In this document: one piece after another, positions 53,569 to 62,098 of the stretch
Layout of the letters: every line of letters begins with the position of its first letter
Position numbering within the stretch: position 1 is the first letter of the stretch
DNA from: G963556115 sp963666605
Lineage (GTDB): Bacteria; Planctomycetota; SZUA-567
NCBI GenBank assembly: GCA_965140405.1
Contig: OZ223208.1
Coordinates: forward strand, 3,286,001 to 3,350,000
Direction: 5' to 3'
DNA length: 64,000 nucleotides
Translations under genes and position numbers: made by a program
The notes under the pieces: generated by a model
The model's input: only the letters and a program-made list of their open reading frames with translations
Told to the model about the DNA's origin: nothing
Database searches by the model: none

Positions 53569-53608
53569 GCTGCACAAATTTGTTTTATACAAGAAAAGGA
53601 GAATTGGG

Positions 53609-54964
53609 ATGAAGTTAAGAAGTATCGGAATCTATGCAATTGCTGCACTGCTAATGGTAGCAGGTTCAGCATCAGCAAATGATTCAGAAACAGCAACAAT
53701 GGCCAAAGCAATGGCTAGCATGAAGCAAGAAATGGATCAAATGCGCGCAGAAATGTCTGCGCAAAAAGAATCTCTACGCGAAAGCGCTGGCGGCGCACCA
53801 GAAGCACTAAGAAGCAACGCTAATAACGCAACAGTTCGCATCGGTGGTTCTGTTATCGCTCGTTACGACCTAGTACTTGATACAAACAACAACGATCAAG
53901 GCCGTGGCGATATGTACACTGGTGGAGAATACTCTACTCAAAATGGTTGGAAAATGGATACAGCAAGTATCACATTCGACGTACAGTTCAATGAAGACCT
54001 AAGCGCATTTATCGATATTCGTCCTTCAACATTCGATAAAGCATACTTCCAGTGGAACAATATTGGTGGTACTGGTCTTGGAACTCAGATTGGTTACATC
54101 GGTATCCCAGGTGGTATGTACTCAGCATCTTGGAGCCCAACAAATGCTGTTCTAATCAAGAACCCAGTTACTAAAGATATCTCAGACGTAATCGGTATCG
54201 GTAGTGTTAATAATGGTGCATTTGATGCTGGTATCAGTAACAACGATGACCTAACAGAGATGGGTGTAAAAGTTTACTACGAAATGGATCAGTTCAAGAT
54301 TACTGCATCAGTATTCAACAATCCAACTCTTGGTAGTGGCGCTACAATGGACGGTCTAAGTGGTACAAACGCAGCAAACAGTGTTGGTGACATTCGTAAC
54401 GGTGGTATCAGCCACACAATTATGCTCGAATACAGCCCAGCATTCCTTGAAGGTCTTCACTTCTCAGCTACTTATAGCGGTCAGGTTGACAGTGGTCAAG
54501 GTACATACCAAGAAGCAACTTCTCGCGGTACTTCATACGCTCCAGAGTTCGACCTAGGTATTGCATATGTTGGTGATAAGTTCAGCGCTTGGGTTACAGG
54601 TGACCTAGCAATCGCTCCAATGATGTACTCTGACACATGGTTCTACGGTATTTCTGCTGGTGCAAACTACAATGTTACAGAGAAGTTCTCAGTAGGTATC
54701 GGTGCTGACTTTACTCAGATCATCTCTGGTAGCGACAGTGTTAAGCAAGAATTCGGAATGTACAACAAGCTAAATGAAATTAACAAAGGCTATGATTTCG
54801 AAGCTATTGCTGGTCGTCTTCAAATTGGTGCTAAGTACGAATTCTGTAATGGTGTTTGGGTTCGTGGTACTTATGCTCACACTTGGTACGGTGCTAACAT
54901 CGAAGACCGTGACATGGTTCGTGGTAAGGATGAAGTTGTCCTAGAAACAGGCGTGTCATTCTAG
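53609..54964 (+). CDS. Outer-membrane porin
   Basis: This 451-residue protein has a signal peptide ('IGIYAIAALLMVAGSASA', cleaved near 23), a short periplasmic coiled coil at about 30-60 ('ATMAKAMASMKQEMDQMRAEM'), then a beta-barrel of alternating strands such as 'ATVRIGGSVIARYDLVLD' and a terminal 'ETGVSF' whose final Phe is the BAM recognition signal. It should form a general or specific pore; the coiled coil may trimerise or contact peptidoglycan. AAGGAG with a seven-base gap and a long leader suggest strong, controlled expression. Codon use is more regular than in its neighbours, as in highly expressed genes. Confidence 0.82.
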   Translation: MKLRSIGIYAIAALLMVAGSASANDSETATMAKAMASMKQEMDQMRAEMSAQKESLRESAGGAPEALRSNANNATVRIGGSVIARYDLVLDTNNNDQGRGDMYTGGEYSTQNGWKMDTASITFDVQFNEDLSAFIDIRPSTFDKAYFQWNNIGGTGLGTQIGYIGIPGGMYSASWSPTNAVLIKNPVTKDISDVIGIGSVNNGAFDAGISNNDDLTEMGVKVYYEMDQFKITASVFNNPTLGSGATMDGLSGTNAANSVGDIRNGGISHTIMLEYSPAFLEGLHFSATYSGQVDSGQGTYQEATSRGTSYAPEFDLGIAYVGDKFSAWVTGDLAIAPMMYSDTWFYGISAGANYNVTEKFSVGIGADFTQIISGSDSVKQEFGMYNKLNEINKGYDFEAIAGRLQIGAKYEFCNGVWVRGTYAHTWYGANIEDRDMVRGKDEVVLETGVSF

Positions 54965-55097
54965 TAACAAGTAACAAAAAAGTATTTCAATTTTTATACA
55001 TCAGTTCCCTATAAAAATGTAAGCAACAATTAAACAATTTGGAGGGTTCTGTGTCGTTTCCCTGTTAAATAACTGCACAAGTATTAAACAATTGAGA

Positions 55098-55138
55098 GGT
55101 ATAGGTTATTTTCGGATAGCCTATACTTCTTTTTTTAT
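55098..55138 (+). terminator. Terminator of the porin gene
   Basis: The 11-bp stem GTATAGGTTAT/ATAGCCTATAC (one G-T pair, six-base loop TTTCGG) is followed by TTCTTTTTTT. It is 135 bases after the stop codon. Confidence 0.85.
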
Positions 55139-55366
55139 ATACCTTTTAGTAATGCCCTCAGCAGTCCCATTATTAGTATCTTCTACAAAACAATCTTCAA
55201 AAAAGCAAAGCCCTTCATAACACTATAGAGCCATAGGTAATCTATATTATCGCTCACGTCATACCTCAAAACGCTCACAATCCAGCCCAAAGCAATCACT
55301 CTTAGCCGCAAACAATAATACTTCCAAAAATCCATACAACAAAATGTTATAATAATTCAAAATCAC

Positions 55367-55394
55367 TTGACTACTCTATATAACACGCTAAAAT
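55367..55394 (+). promoter_or_regulatory. Promoter of the PfkB kinase gene
   Basis: TTGACT-16-TAAAAT lies 72 bases before the ATG at 55467. The rest of 55139-55466 shows no gene. Confidence 0.5.
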
Positions 55395-55466
55395 TAATCC
55401 CATTACAATTAACTTACACCATACTTACACACTAAGAATAATTTGATAATAGAGAGAAAATAACTT

Positions 55467-56573
55467 ATGAAGAAGAAGGTAATCGCAGCAGGTCACTTCT
55501 GCATAGACATGCACCCTGACCTCAGTAAGACAACAGACTTCCAACATCAGATAACACCGGGCAACCTCATAGAGGTAGAGAGCCCGACCTTCTGCATCGG
55601 CGGAGTTGTTGGTAATACTGGTGTCGCCCTGCTCCGCCTCGAGCAGAACGTAGAGGTTATCGGAGTTGTAGGTAATGACATGTTCGGCAAGATGTGTCTG
55701 GATTCCCTAGGCAATATTGACGAATCATTCAAGGACAGTATCGTAGTCAAGGATTCAGTCGACACCTCATACAGCATCGTTCTTGAGAGTCCAGGCTTTG
55801 ACAGGTGCTTCCTACACTGCCCTGGCGCAAATAATTCCTTCGGACCAGACGATATTGATCTTGACAAAGTAGCTGAAGCCAGCCTCTTCCACTTCGGCTA
55901 TCCACCGCTGATGAGAGAGTTTGTTATTGATAACGGTATAAACCTTATCAAGATGTATAAGAATGTCAAGGAGTGCGGCGCTGTGACTTCACTAGACATG
56001 TGTATGCCAGACCCAGCCTCAGAGGCAGGCAGAGCAGACTGGGACTCAATATTCAGGCAAGTCCTACCATACGTAGACATCTTCCTACCAAGCCTTGATG
56101 AAATCTGTATCATGCTCAAGCGTGAAATCCCAAAGAGTGATACAGAGCTGAGTGAACTTGCAGACTACCTTATTGGTATGGGCGTAGCAATGGTCGGCAT
56201 CAAGCTAGGCAGTGACGGACTGTATATGAAGAGCAGCAGTGACAGATCTAGAATAGAGGCTTGTAAGAAGGCTATCGATGATCTCGACGCTTGGACAGGA
56301 GCAGAGTACCTAGCAGCCTGCCGTAATACGACCGTAGTCAGCGCCAAGGGCGCAGGAGATACAACCATAGCCGGATTCCTCTCAGGCATCTTAGAAGGCT
56401 TTTCTCCGAAGGATGCCATGCTCTGCGCCACCACAGCCGGCGCCTGCTGCGTAGAACACGAAGAAGCCACCGAAGGCATCAAAAGCTGGTCACAAATCAC
56501 TACCCGCATGACCAGCGACGAACCACGACTACCGGTATCGCTAAACCTTTCAGATGCGATAACTCTAATTTAG
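55467..56573 (+). CDS. PfkB-family carbohydrate kinase
   Basis: This 368-residue ribokinase-fold enzyme has 'FCIGGVVGNTGVALLRLEQNVEVIG' at about 42-66 (signature 1 region, with the Gly-Gly sugar hinge) and 'VVSAKGAGDTTIAGFLSG' (signature 2; Gly-Ala-Gly-Asp forms the anion hole and base). It phosphorylates a sugar or nucleoside with ATP. It is longer than typical ribokinase (~310), mainly through an insert near 255-290. It stands alone between terminators, so the substrate cannot be inferred from context. Confidence 0.88.
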   Translation: MKKKVIAAGHFCIDMHPDLSKTTDFQHQITPGNLIEVESPTFCIGGVVGNTGVALLRLEQNVEVIGVVGNDMFGKMCLDSLGNIDESFKDSIVVKDSVDTSYSIVLESPGFDRCFLHCPGANNSFGPDDIDLDKVAEASLFHFGYPPLMREFVIDNGINLIKMYKNVKECGAVTSLDMCMPDPASEAGRADWDSIFRQVLPYVDIFLPSLDEICIMLKREIPKSDTELSELADYLIGMGVAMVGIKLGSDGLYMKSSSDRSRIEACKKAIDDLDAWTGAEYLAACRNTTVVSAKGAGDTTIAGFLSGILEGFSPKDAMLCATTAGACCVEHEEATEGIKSWSQITTRMTSDEPRLPVSLNLSDAITLI

Positions 56574-56597
56574 TTCTGACTGTGAAGAGACACTAAC

Positions 56598-56633
56598 ATT
56601 AAAATAGGGAGCCTTAAGGCTCCCTATTTTAAT
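56598..56633. terminator. Bidirectional terminator, 36-bp perfect palindrome
   Basis: A perfect dyad centred on TTAA, with inner stem GGGAGCC/GGCTCCC and outer A- and T-runs that act as U-tracts in both directions. It serves the convergent kinase and rimO operons. Confidence 0.92.
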
Positions 56634-56661
56634 GTATAATTAAGTTATAATACCGTGCACC

Positions 56662-58020
56662 CTACTTCAACTCAGCAATCAGATCATAGTCATAACGCTC
56701 GGTAATCCCGACCTTGACTGCGTCACCGATCTGGAATGAGTTACCCTTGAGCTCTTCAGGAGAGATAAAGATTATACCGTCCACCTCAGGAGCTTCAAAC
56801 TCACTCCTACAGATACAACCACCATCTTCCATTACCTGATCGACAATCACTTCAAGTTCAGAACCTACACGGCTATCAAGCCAAGCAAAGGTAACCTCTT
56901 GTTGAGCCTGCATAATGAGGTCTAGACGCTCCATCTTTACATCTTCGTCTACAGGGTCACCAAAGTCTACCGCCTTGGTATCCTCTTCAGGAGAGTATGG
57001 GAACGCACCAAGGTACTGGAAGTGCCCAGCCTTGACAAAGTCTAGTAACTCAGCAAACTGCTCTTCAGTCTCACCAGGGAAGCCTACAATAAGGCTTGTA
57101 CGTAACGGAGCTTCCGGAGCATACTCTTTGAACCATCCAAGCACCTCTTCAACTCTAGCTCTATCGTACTTACGGTTCATCTTCGACAGTATCTCAGAGT
57201 TGATATGTTGAATAGGTAGATCGAGGTACGAACAGACACGCTCTTCGCTACCGATCTTCTTGACGATCTCTTCGGTGATGTGAGCAGGATGTGCATACAT
57301 CAGACGTATACGAGCATTTGAAGTATTACCTACAAGGTTATCAAGGAGGAAGTCTAACGAGTTCTCCTCGAGGTAGTCCTTACCGAACATAGTGATATCC
57401 TGTCCGATTACTACGAGTTCCTTGATACCGTTGTCTTCAAGGTCTGCTGCTTCACCAATAACTGCTTGGAAGTCACGACTCTGATGCTTACCACGAATCT
57501 GCGGAATAGCGCAGTACGAACAGTGGTTGCTACACCCGTCTGAGATACGTAGGTATGCGTAAGAGATCGGAGTACTGATCAGCCTTGGCCCTTCAGCAAC
57601 CGGACGGTTCTTACTCATCCCTTCGACTATTTTCTTGCCCTTGAGCATTGAGTAGCAGTACTTTGCAATACGTCCGTACGCGGCCAGACCGAATACCCCG
57701 TCAATTTCTGGGTACTCTTTACGCACCTGTGCACCGTAGCGCTGCGCGTAGCAGCCCATGACAGCGACTTTAGGCATACCATCCTTTTTGAAAGCCAGCA
57801 TCTCCTCGATTGTCTCACGAGCTTCAACACGTGCTTCTTCTATGAAAGCGCAGGTATTGATGAGTACGACATCGGCCTCTTCAGGTGAGAGAGCAAGGGT
57901 AAATTCTTCGCCTACTAGTTCACCTAGAGCGGTTTCAGCATCTACTTCATTCTTTACACAGCCAAGACTCAGAAGCATTACACGTGGTTGACCTCCGTGA
58001 GGCAATTTTAGTTCAGCCAT
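56662..58020 (-). CDS. rimO: Ribosomal protein S12 methylthiotransferase
   Basis: This 452-residue radical SAM enzyme has the N-terminal cluster domain 'LLSLGCVKNEVDAE', 'INTCAFIEEAR' and 'VMGCYAQRY' (three Cys), the radical SAM motif 'CSNHCSYCAIPQIRG', and a C-terminal TRAM domain ('VEVIVDQVMEDGG' region). 'PLRTSLIVGFPGETEEQF' is typical. It attaches a methylthio group to an Asp of ribosomal protein S12. The opening Leu-Gly-Cys-Val-Lys-Asn and the lack of a MiaB-type tail favour RimO over MiaB. The ATG overlaps the stop of the tRNA-binding-domain gene. Confidence 0.9.
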   Translation of the reverse strand: MAELKLPHGGQPRVMLLSLGCVKNEVDAETALGELVGEEFTLALSPEEADVVLINTCAFIEEARVEARETIEEMLAFKKDGMPKVAVMGCYAQRYGAQVRKEYPEIDGVFGLAAYGRIAKYCYSMLKGKKIVEGMSKNRPVAEGPRLISTPISYAYLRISDGCSNHCSYCAIPQIRGKHQSRDFQAVIGEAADLEDNGIKELVVIGQDITMFGKDYLEENSLDFLLDNLVGNTSNARIRLMYAHPAHITEEIVKKIGSEERVCSYLDLPIQHINSEILSKMNRKYDRARVEEVLGWFKEYAPEAPLRTSLIVGFPGETEEQFAELLDFVKAGHFQYLGAFPYSPEEDTKAVDFGDPVDEDVKMERLDLIMQAQQEVTFAWLDSRVGSELEVIVDQVMEDGGCICRSEFEAPEVDGIIFISPEELKGNSFQIGDAVKVGITERYDYDLIAELK

Positions 58021-58403
58021 TATCCCACATCGCTCCCACTTGCCATATCTGCGATATCAGTTGTGAGGAGTGCCACACGTTCAGCTCCATCTTCACCACC
58101 GTTATCATGAGTAGCTAGTAGCATACCTTCAGATAGTTCACCACGTAGTTTACGAGGTTCTAGGTTATCAACGATTATAATACGCTTACCAATTAGCGAT
58201 TCAGCAGAGTAGAATGCTTTGATACCAGCACAGATCTGTTTATTTTTATCACCAACTTTTAGTTTTAGTAGAAGTAGTTTATCCGCATTAGGGTGATCCC
58301 CTGCTTCCAACACTTCAGCAACTTTTAGTTTCACTTTGCAGAAGTCTTCAAAATCGCAGTACTGTACCCCTTCAGGCGCATCATTTTTTGTTTCTTCAGT
58401 CAT
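58020..58403 (-). CDS. Stand-alone tRNA-binding (EMAP/MetRS-C-like) domain protein
   Basis: This 127-residue OB-fold protein has 'FEDFCKVKLKVAEVLEAGDHPNADKLLLLKLKVG' over 17-50 and 'NLEPRKLRGELSEGMLLA' near 80-97, the motifs of the C-terminal domain of methionyl-tRNA synthetase and of CsaA/Trbp111. Free-standing versions bind the outside of the tRNA elbow and aid synthetases. It may be the detached C-terminal domain of a short MetRS encoded elsewhere. Coupling by TAATG to rimO puts two translation-related proteins in one operon. Confidence 0.88.
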   Translation of the reverse strand: MTEETKNDAPEGVQYCDFEDFCKVKLKVAEVLEAGDHPNADKLLLLKLKVGDKNKQICAGIKAFYSAESLIGKRIIIVDNLEPRKLRGELSEGMLLATHDNGGEDGAERVALLTTDIADMASGSDVG

Positions 58404-59035
58404 AATAATCTCCGTTTCTATAAGGATTTATAATAATTAATTCAAAAATGTCATTTTCACGGTAAATTATACGATAATAGAATAGTGTGTCAACCCCGAC
58501 CCGTAGCCAAAGTATACTGTAAGTAGAATGGAACTGTGGAAAGACGTAATTTTGTAAGCCAATCCAGCGAATTTCCAACGCCGAAGTCTTGCGTGCTATG
58601 CCAAAGACAATAGACAATTCAAGAAAACTGCTCAAGTAACAAAATATAAAAACTGCGGAAGCGGGTTTCATCCAAGAAAACCGTGGAAGCTGTTTTCATT
58701 ACCAGCAGACACAATCCTGATTATGCAAGCAGCGCAAATTTTCCTTAGATGCAGGTTGTTCTGAACTGGTGAAGAATTCCCTGTGATGCCTACTTTTTGT
58801 CTTGATGCCCTTTAGAGTGCTTGTCAAAAAGTATGGTCAAGCTATTCCGAGCTGGCGAGGAATGGGTTGAGTTTAATTGTAGATCGCTTTGCGAAGGGTT
58901 TGACTTTGGATATTTTGATCCGTATCACCAGAGGTGATACGCTAGGAGCTGTGGCTTGGTTTAGACAAAACTAAACACGAAGTCCAGTGCTTATCCCAAA
59001 TCTATTGTTATTGACTACGCAAATCTTCAGATTGA
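58404..59035. other. Intergenic region with half of a large inverted repeat and small hairpins
   Basis: No gene is supported. It includes the left copy of the repeat described at 58711, a hairpin CGTATCACC-AGA-GGTGATACG near 58920-58940, and words such as 'cctactttttg' repeated in inverse about 30 bases later. It looks like decayed mobile or repetitive DNA between the tRNA-binding-domain gene and the pentapeptide gene. Confidence 0.5.
58711..58745. repeat. Inverted repeat flanking the pentapeptide gene, left copy
   Basis: GCAAGCAGCGCAAATTTT at 58725-58742 is the exact inverse of AAAATTTGCGCTGCTTGC at 61011-61028, and similarity extends over about 34 bases (to a GATTG word at the outer side). 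The pair brackets 2.3 kb containing one gene. Confidence 0.7.
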
Positions 59036-60706
59036 TTATTTAAGACTACTTCTTAGCCCGCGGGTTGACTTAGCTTTTTTTAGTTGTTCTACAGTAATCA
59101 CTGTATATTTATTCAAAACTGCATTTTCCAAATAAGCATTTTCCAAATAAGCATTTTTCAAATTAGCATTTTTCAAATTAGCATTAAACAAATTAGCATT
59201 AAACAAATTAGCATCAAACAAACCAGCATCAACCAAATTAGCATCAAACAAATTAGCGCTTCCCAAATCAGCACTACTCAAATCAGCACTACTCAAATTA
59301 GCATCATTCAAACTAGCATTTTTCAAACTAGCATTTTTCAAATTAGCATTTTTTAAACTAGCATTACTCAGACTAGCATTTTTCAAATTAGCATTTTTCA
59401 AATTAGCATGAAACAAATCAGCATTAAACAAATTAGCTTTAAACAAATTAGCTTTAAACAAATTAGCTTTAAACAAAACGGCATCAACCAAATTAGCATC
59501 AGCCAAACTAGCACTTCCCAAATCTGCACTACTCAAATTAGCATTTTTAAAATTAGCATTTTTCAAATTAGCTTTAAACAAATTAGCTTTAAACAAATTA
59601 GCTTTAAACAAAACGGCATCAACCAAATTAGCATCAACCAAATTAGCATCAACTAAATTAGCATCAACCAAATCAGCAATACTCAAATTAGCATTTTTCA
59701 AATCAGCATGAAACAAATTAGCTTTTCTCAATCTAGCATTAATCAAATTAGAACCACTAAAATTACCCCACTTCAACTTTGCATTTGTAAAATTAGATGT
59801 ACTAAAGTCAGTCCCGATAAAGTTAGAATTTACTAAAAAATACTTGTCACTATACTGAAACCCTCGCATGTCACAATTATTCAGATCAACAACAGGAAAA
59901 GACAAGAATCCTGACTTAATTATCTGATATAATTGCCTATCACTAGGAAACACACAGCATCCCATAAGTTCATCATAATAATCCCGCATTAACCGAAAGA
60001 TAAGATCAACACACGATTTGTAGTCTGTCTCATGCACAAGGTAATTCCTCTCATCTTCAGGACTAAGTACTTCTCCAGACGTTCCATACGCATCTCCCAT
60101 CTGAGTGACCTTGACTGCGCTAGATCTTTTTTTCTCAGCACTCTTCTGCCGTGCAAATCCACACAGCATACTTACTGCTCTCTGAAACTCCCGATAATCA
60201 GGCTCATCTTGATCCATCATCAATCTCGCATACCTGTCAATAGACTCAATACCACAGAGTCTTGTTACTTCGTTATCATGCCCAAGCTGCTCTCCAGCCT
60301 TCAACAGTAACGCCTCATTCGCATTTCTATTCTGAATCTTAAACTCGGTAATTTTATGAGTATTTCTCCATTTCCACATAGTAAGCACTAATGGTGCAGC
60401 AGAAAGTGTAAGCCAACCAGTCATAAACGAACTACTTGTACCATACTTATCACCAAACAACCAAAGATACCCTATCCCCAGAAGAAGACCAACAATAACA
60501 GCCAAGATATACAAAGGGTACTCAGGCAAACTCTTATGCCATGACGAGCTTATATTACGTTTGATATTCCTGTACCACCTGATAAAATACTTGCCAGGCA
60601 AAATCCATAACGTAATCCAGCCAATAAAGCCAAACACACTATTCTTTTCGTTATTACCAATGACTTTATTAATGGCATTTCGTGTGCCTTTACGAACTTT
60701 ACGCAA
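59036..60706 (-). CDS. Membrane-anchored pentapeptide-repeat protein
   Basis: This 556-residue protein has two or three hydrophobic segments in the first 120 residues ('YPLYILAVIVGLLLGIGYLW', 'GWLTLSAAPLVLTMW'), a linker domain (about 120-280), then more than 45 pentapeptide units (about 285-530) of the type A-N-L-x-x, such as 'ANLFKANLFKANLKNA'. These form a right-handed quadrilateral beta-helix. At the DNA level they are near-exact 15-bp repeats (aaattagcat + five bases on the plus strand), with larger internal duplications like Leu-Val-Asp-Ala-Val-Leu-Phe-Lys. Array length can therefore change by slippage. The cytoplasmic or periplasmic role is unknown. Confidence 0.9.
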   Translation of the reverse strand: MRKVRKGTRNAINKVIGNNEKNSVFGFIGWITLWILPGKYFIRWYRNIKRNISSSWHKSLPEYPLYILAVIVGLLLGIGYLWLFGDKYGTSSSFMTGWLTLSAAPLVLTMWKWRNTHKITEFKIQNRNANEALLLKAGEQLGHDNEVTRLCGIESIDRYARLMMDQDEPDYREFQRAVSMLCGFARQKSAEKKRSSAVKVTQMGDAYGTSGEVLSPEDERNYLVHETDYKSCVDLIFRLMRDYYDELMGCCVFPSDRQLYQIIKSGFLSFPVVDLNNCDMRGFQYSDKYFLVNSNFIGTDFSTSNFTNAKLKWGNFSGSNLINARLRKANLFHADLKNANLSIADLVDANLVDANLVDANLVDAVLFKANLFKANLFKANLKNANFKNANLSSADLGSASLADANLVDAVLFKANLFKANLFKANLFNADLFHANLKNANLKNASLSNASLKNANLKNASLKNASLNDANLSSADLSSADLGSANLFDANLVDAGLFDANLFNANLFNANLKNANLKNAYLENAYLENAVLNKYTVITVEQLKKAKSTRGLRSSLK

Positions 60707-61087
60707 CTTCGAGCGTCTTGTCCTATATTTTTGATTTCTCAGTACCCATTATGATATTTACCTTTTAACATTGCTAGTCTTGCGACAAATATATCCATAC
60801 ATGATACAGAATATATGTTTTTTCAGCAAGCAAAGAATTTTGGCATATCCTAAAAACGACCGCAAGCCAAAGATTATTGGTAGTTGCTCCGCAACTACTC
60901 GTGCCTACGTCACGAAACCACAGACTTCACAAAGACCAGATGACAGAATTCTCCTACATTCGCTACGCTCATTACGTCGACCGTACTTTTTAACAAGTAA
61001 AAAGTAGGCAAAAATTTGCGCTGCTTGCGCAATTATGATTGGTGCTGAATATGAGTGCGTGCGTGCTAAGTCTATCGCTATTTAAAG
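60707..61087. other. Intergenic region with the right repeat copy and small hairpins
   Basis: Nothing coding is supported. It carries the right copy of the 34-base inverted repeat (about 61008-61043) and palindromic words: GTTGC-TCC-GCAAC near 60890, CGTG...CACG next to it, and GCGC-TGCTT-GCGC at 61018-61030. Its texture matches 58700-58990 across the pentapeptide gene. Confidence 0.5.
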
Positions 61088-61124
61088 ATTCCGGCTACTG
61101 CGCATTTAGCGCAGTAGCCGGAAT
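61088..61124 (-). terminator. Terminator of the aldolase operon
   Basis: ATTCCGGCTACTGCGC and its exact complement form a 16-bp stem with a five-base loop, 40 bases after the aldolase stop. Only a short CTTTAAA tract follows on the minus strand, but the stem is very stable. Confidence 0.8.
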
Positions 61125-61163
61125 TATATAACACTTATACTATCGTTGTAAACAGGTAGCTAT

Positions 61164-62024
61164 TTACGCCTTGCCTGCACTACCGAATACTTCCATTCTG
61201 TTCTCAGCAGTCTCCTGAATTGAATTCATAATACTCCAAGAGATACTAGTCATATCTACATACTTACCATCAAGCTCAGTAATATACTTAGTAAGATTCT
61301 CATGAACCGCACGGCTAAGACCAGTGTAGAAATTGATCTTACAAATACCCAAAGAAGCAGCCTTCTGGAAGTCAGCATCAGAGATACCAGAGCCACCATG
61401 TAGTACAAGCGGAACCTTAGAGATCGCCGCAATCTCCTTGAGAAGATCAAACTGCAACTCAGGTTCACCCTTATAGAAACCATGTACGTTACCAATAGCT
61501 ACAGCCAATGCATCAACATTGGTCTTCGCCACAAAGTCTTCTACCTCTTCAATCTTAGTAAACGCATTCGTATCCACTTCCTGCGCTTCGCCAGCTTCTG
61601 CTTCACCACCACCAACGTGACCAATTTCAGCCTCAACAGAGATACCTAAAGGATGCGAAATAGCAACAACCTCTTTAGTCTTCTCAATATTCTCTTCATA
61701 AGAATATGTAGAACCGTCAAACATTATAGAGCTAAAACCACAACGCACAGCAGTCTGAATACCAGGCATATCCATACCATGGTCTAAGTTTACTACTACC
61801 GGCACAGTTGCGTCTTTAGCAGACTGAATAATCGCTGGTGCAAGTCTCATAATATCACAATCATCAAATGACACCTGAGCAATATTAAGAATAAGCGGAG
61901 AACGCTTCTTCTCAGCAGCCTTAATAAGTGGCGACAAACTAAGACCATTTACAATATTATACGCACCAACCGCATACTTACCTTCTCGAGCTGCCCCGAG
62001 CACATCCTTAAGTGTTGCTAACAT
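61164..62024 (-). CDS. Class II (zinc) ketose-bisphosphate aldolase
   Basis: This 286-residue aldolase has zinc ligands and active site in 'VVNLDHGMD' (Asp and His), 'VEAEIGHVGGGE' (Glu), 'AVAIGNVHGFYKG' (His) and 'VPLVLHGGSGISD' (His, then phosphate loop), plus 'KINFYTGL'. It cleaves fructose-1,6-bisphosphate or a tagatose- or keto-deoxy analogue. GGAGGAG before the ATG gives strong initiation. Lying just after a PfkB kinase and an RbsC-type permease, it probably serves a dedicated sugar route rather than, or besides, glycolysis. Confidence 0.9.
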   Translation of the reverse strand: MLATLKDVLGAAREGKYAVGAYNIVNGLSLSPLIKAAEKKRSPLILNIAQVSFDDCDIMRLAPAIIQSAKDATVPVVVNLDHGMDMPGIQTAVRCGFSSIMFDGSTYSYEENIEKTKEVVAISHPLGISVEAEIGHVGGGEAEAGEAQEVDTNAFTKIEEVEDFVAKTNVDALAVAIGNVHGFYKGEPELQFDLLKEIAAISKVPLVLHGGSGISDADFQKAASLGICKINFYTGLSRAVHENLTKYITELDGKYVDMTSISWSIMNSIQETAENRMEVFGSAGKA

Positions 62025-62098
62025 ACTAACTCCTCCATATATAAAATATTAAAAATATTACGACTCATTTTAAAAAAAGTAATAACCCTAAAGGAAGG

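Larger units (their letters stand above)
52324..53608. other. Long AT-rich intergenic region with the porin leader
   Basis: Nearly 1.3 kb without a credible ORF. The first ~700 bases are A-rich on the plus strand and featureless. The later part has a promoter (53102-53130), a 14-bp palindrome CATCCTATAGGATG (53401-53414) and a hairpin (53542-53568) before the porin, so a structured leader or a separate small RNA is possible. No riboswitch class was recognised. Confidence 0.5.

Noticed and set aside
58396..58671. 91-codon frame on the minus strand ending beside the tRNA-binding-domain gene
   Set aside because: It overlaps that gene's start, contains no domain-like pattern and runs through hairpin- and repeat-rich intergenic DNA; likely accidental.
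59084..59656. Repeat-rich frames on the plus strand and a possible CRISPR-like array
   Set aside because: The 15-bp period has no spacers and exactly encodes pentapeptide units on the minus strand; the plus-strand frames are its mirror.
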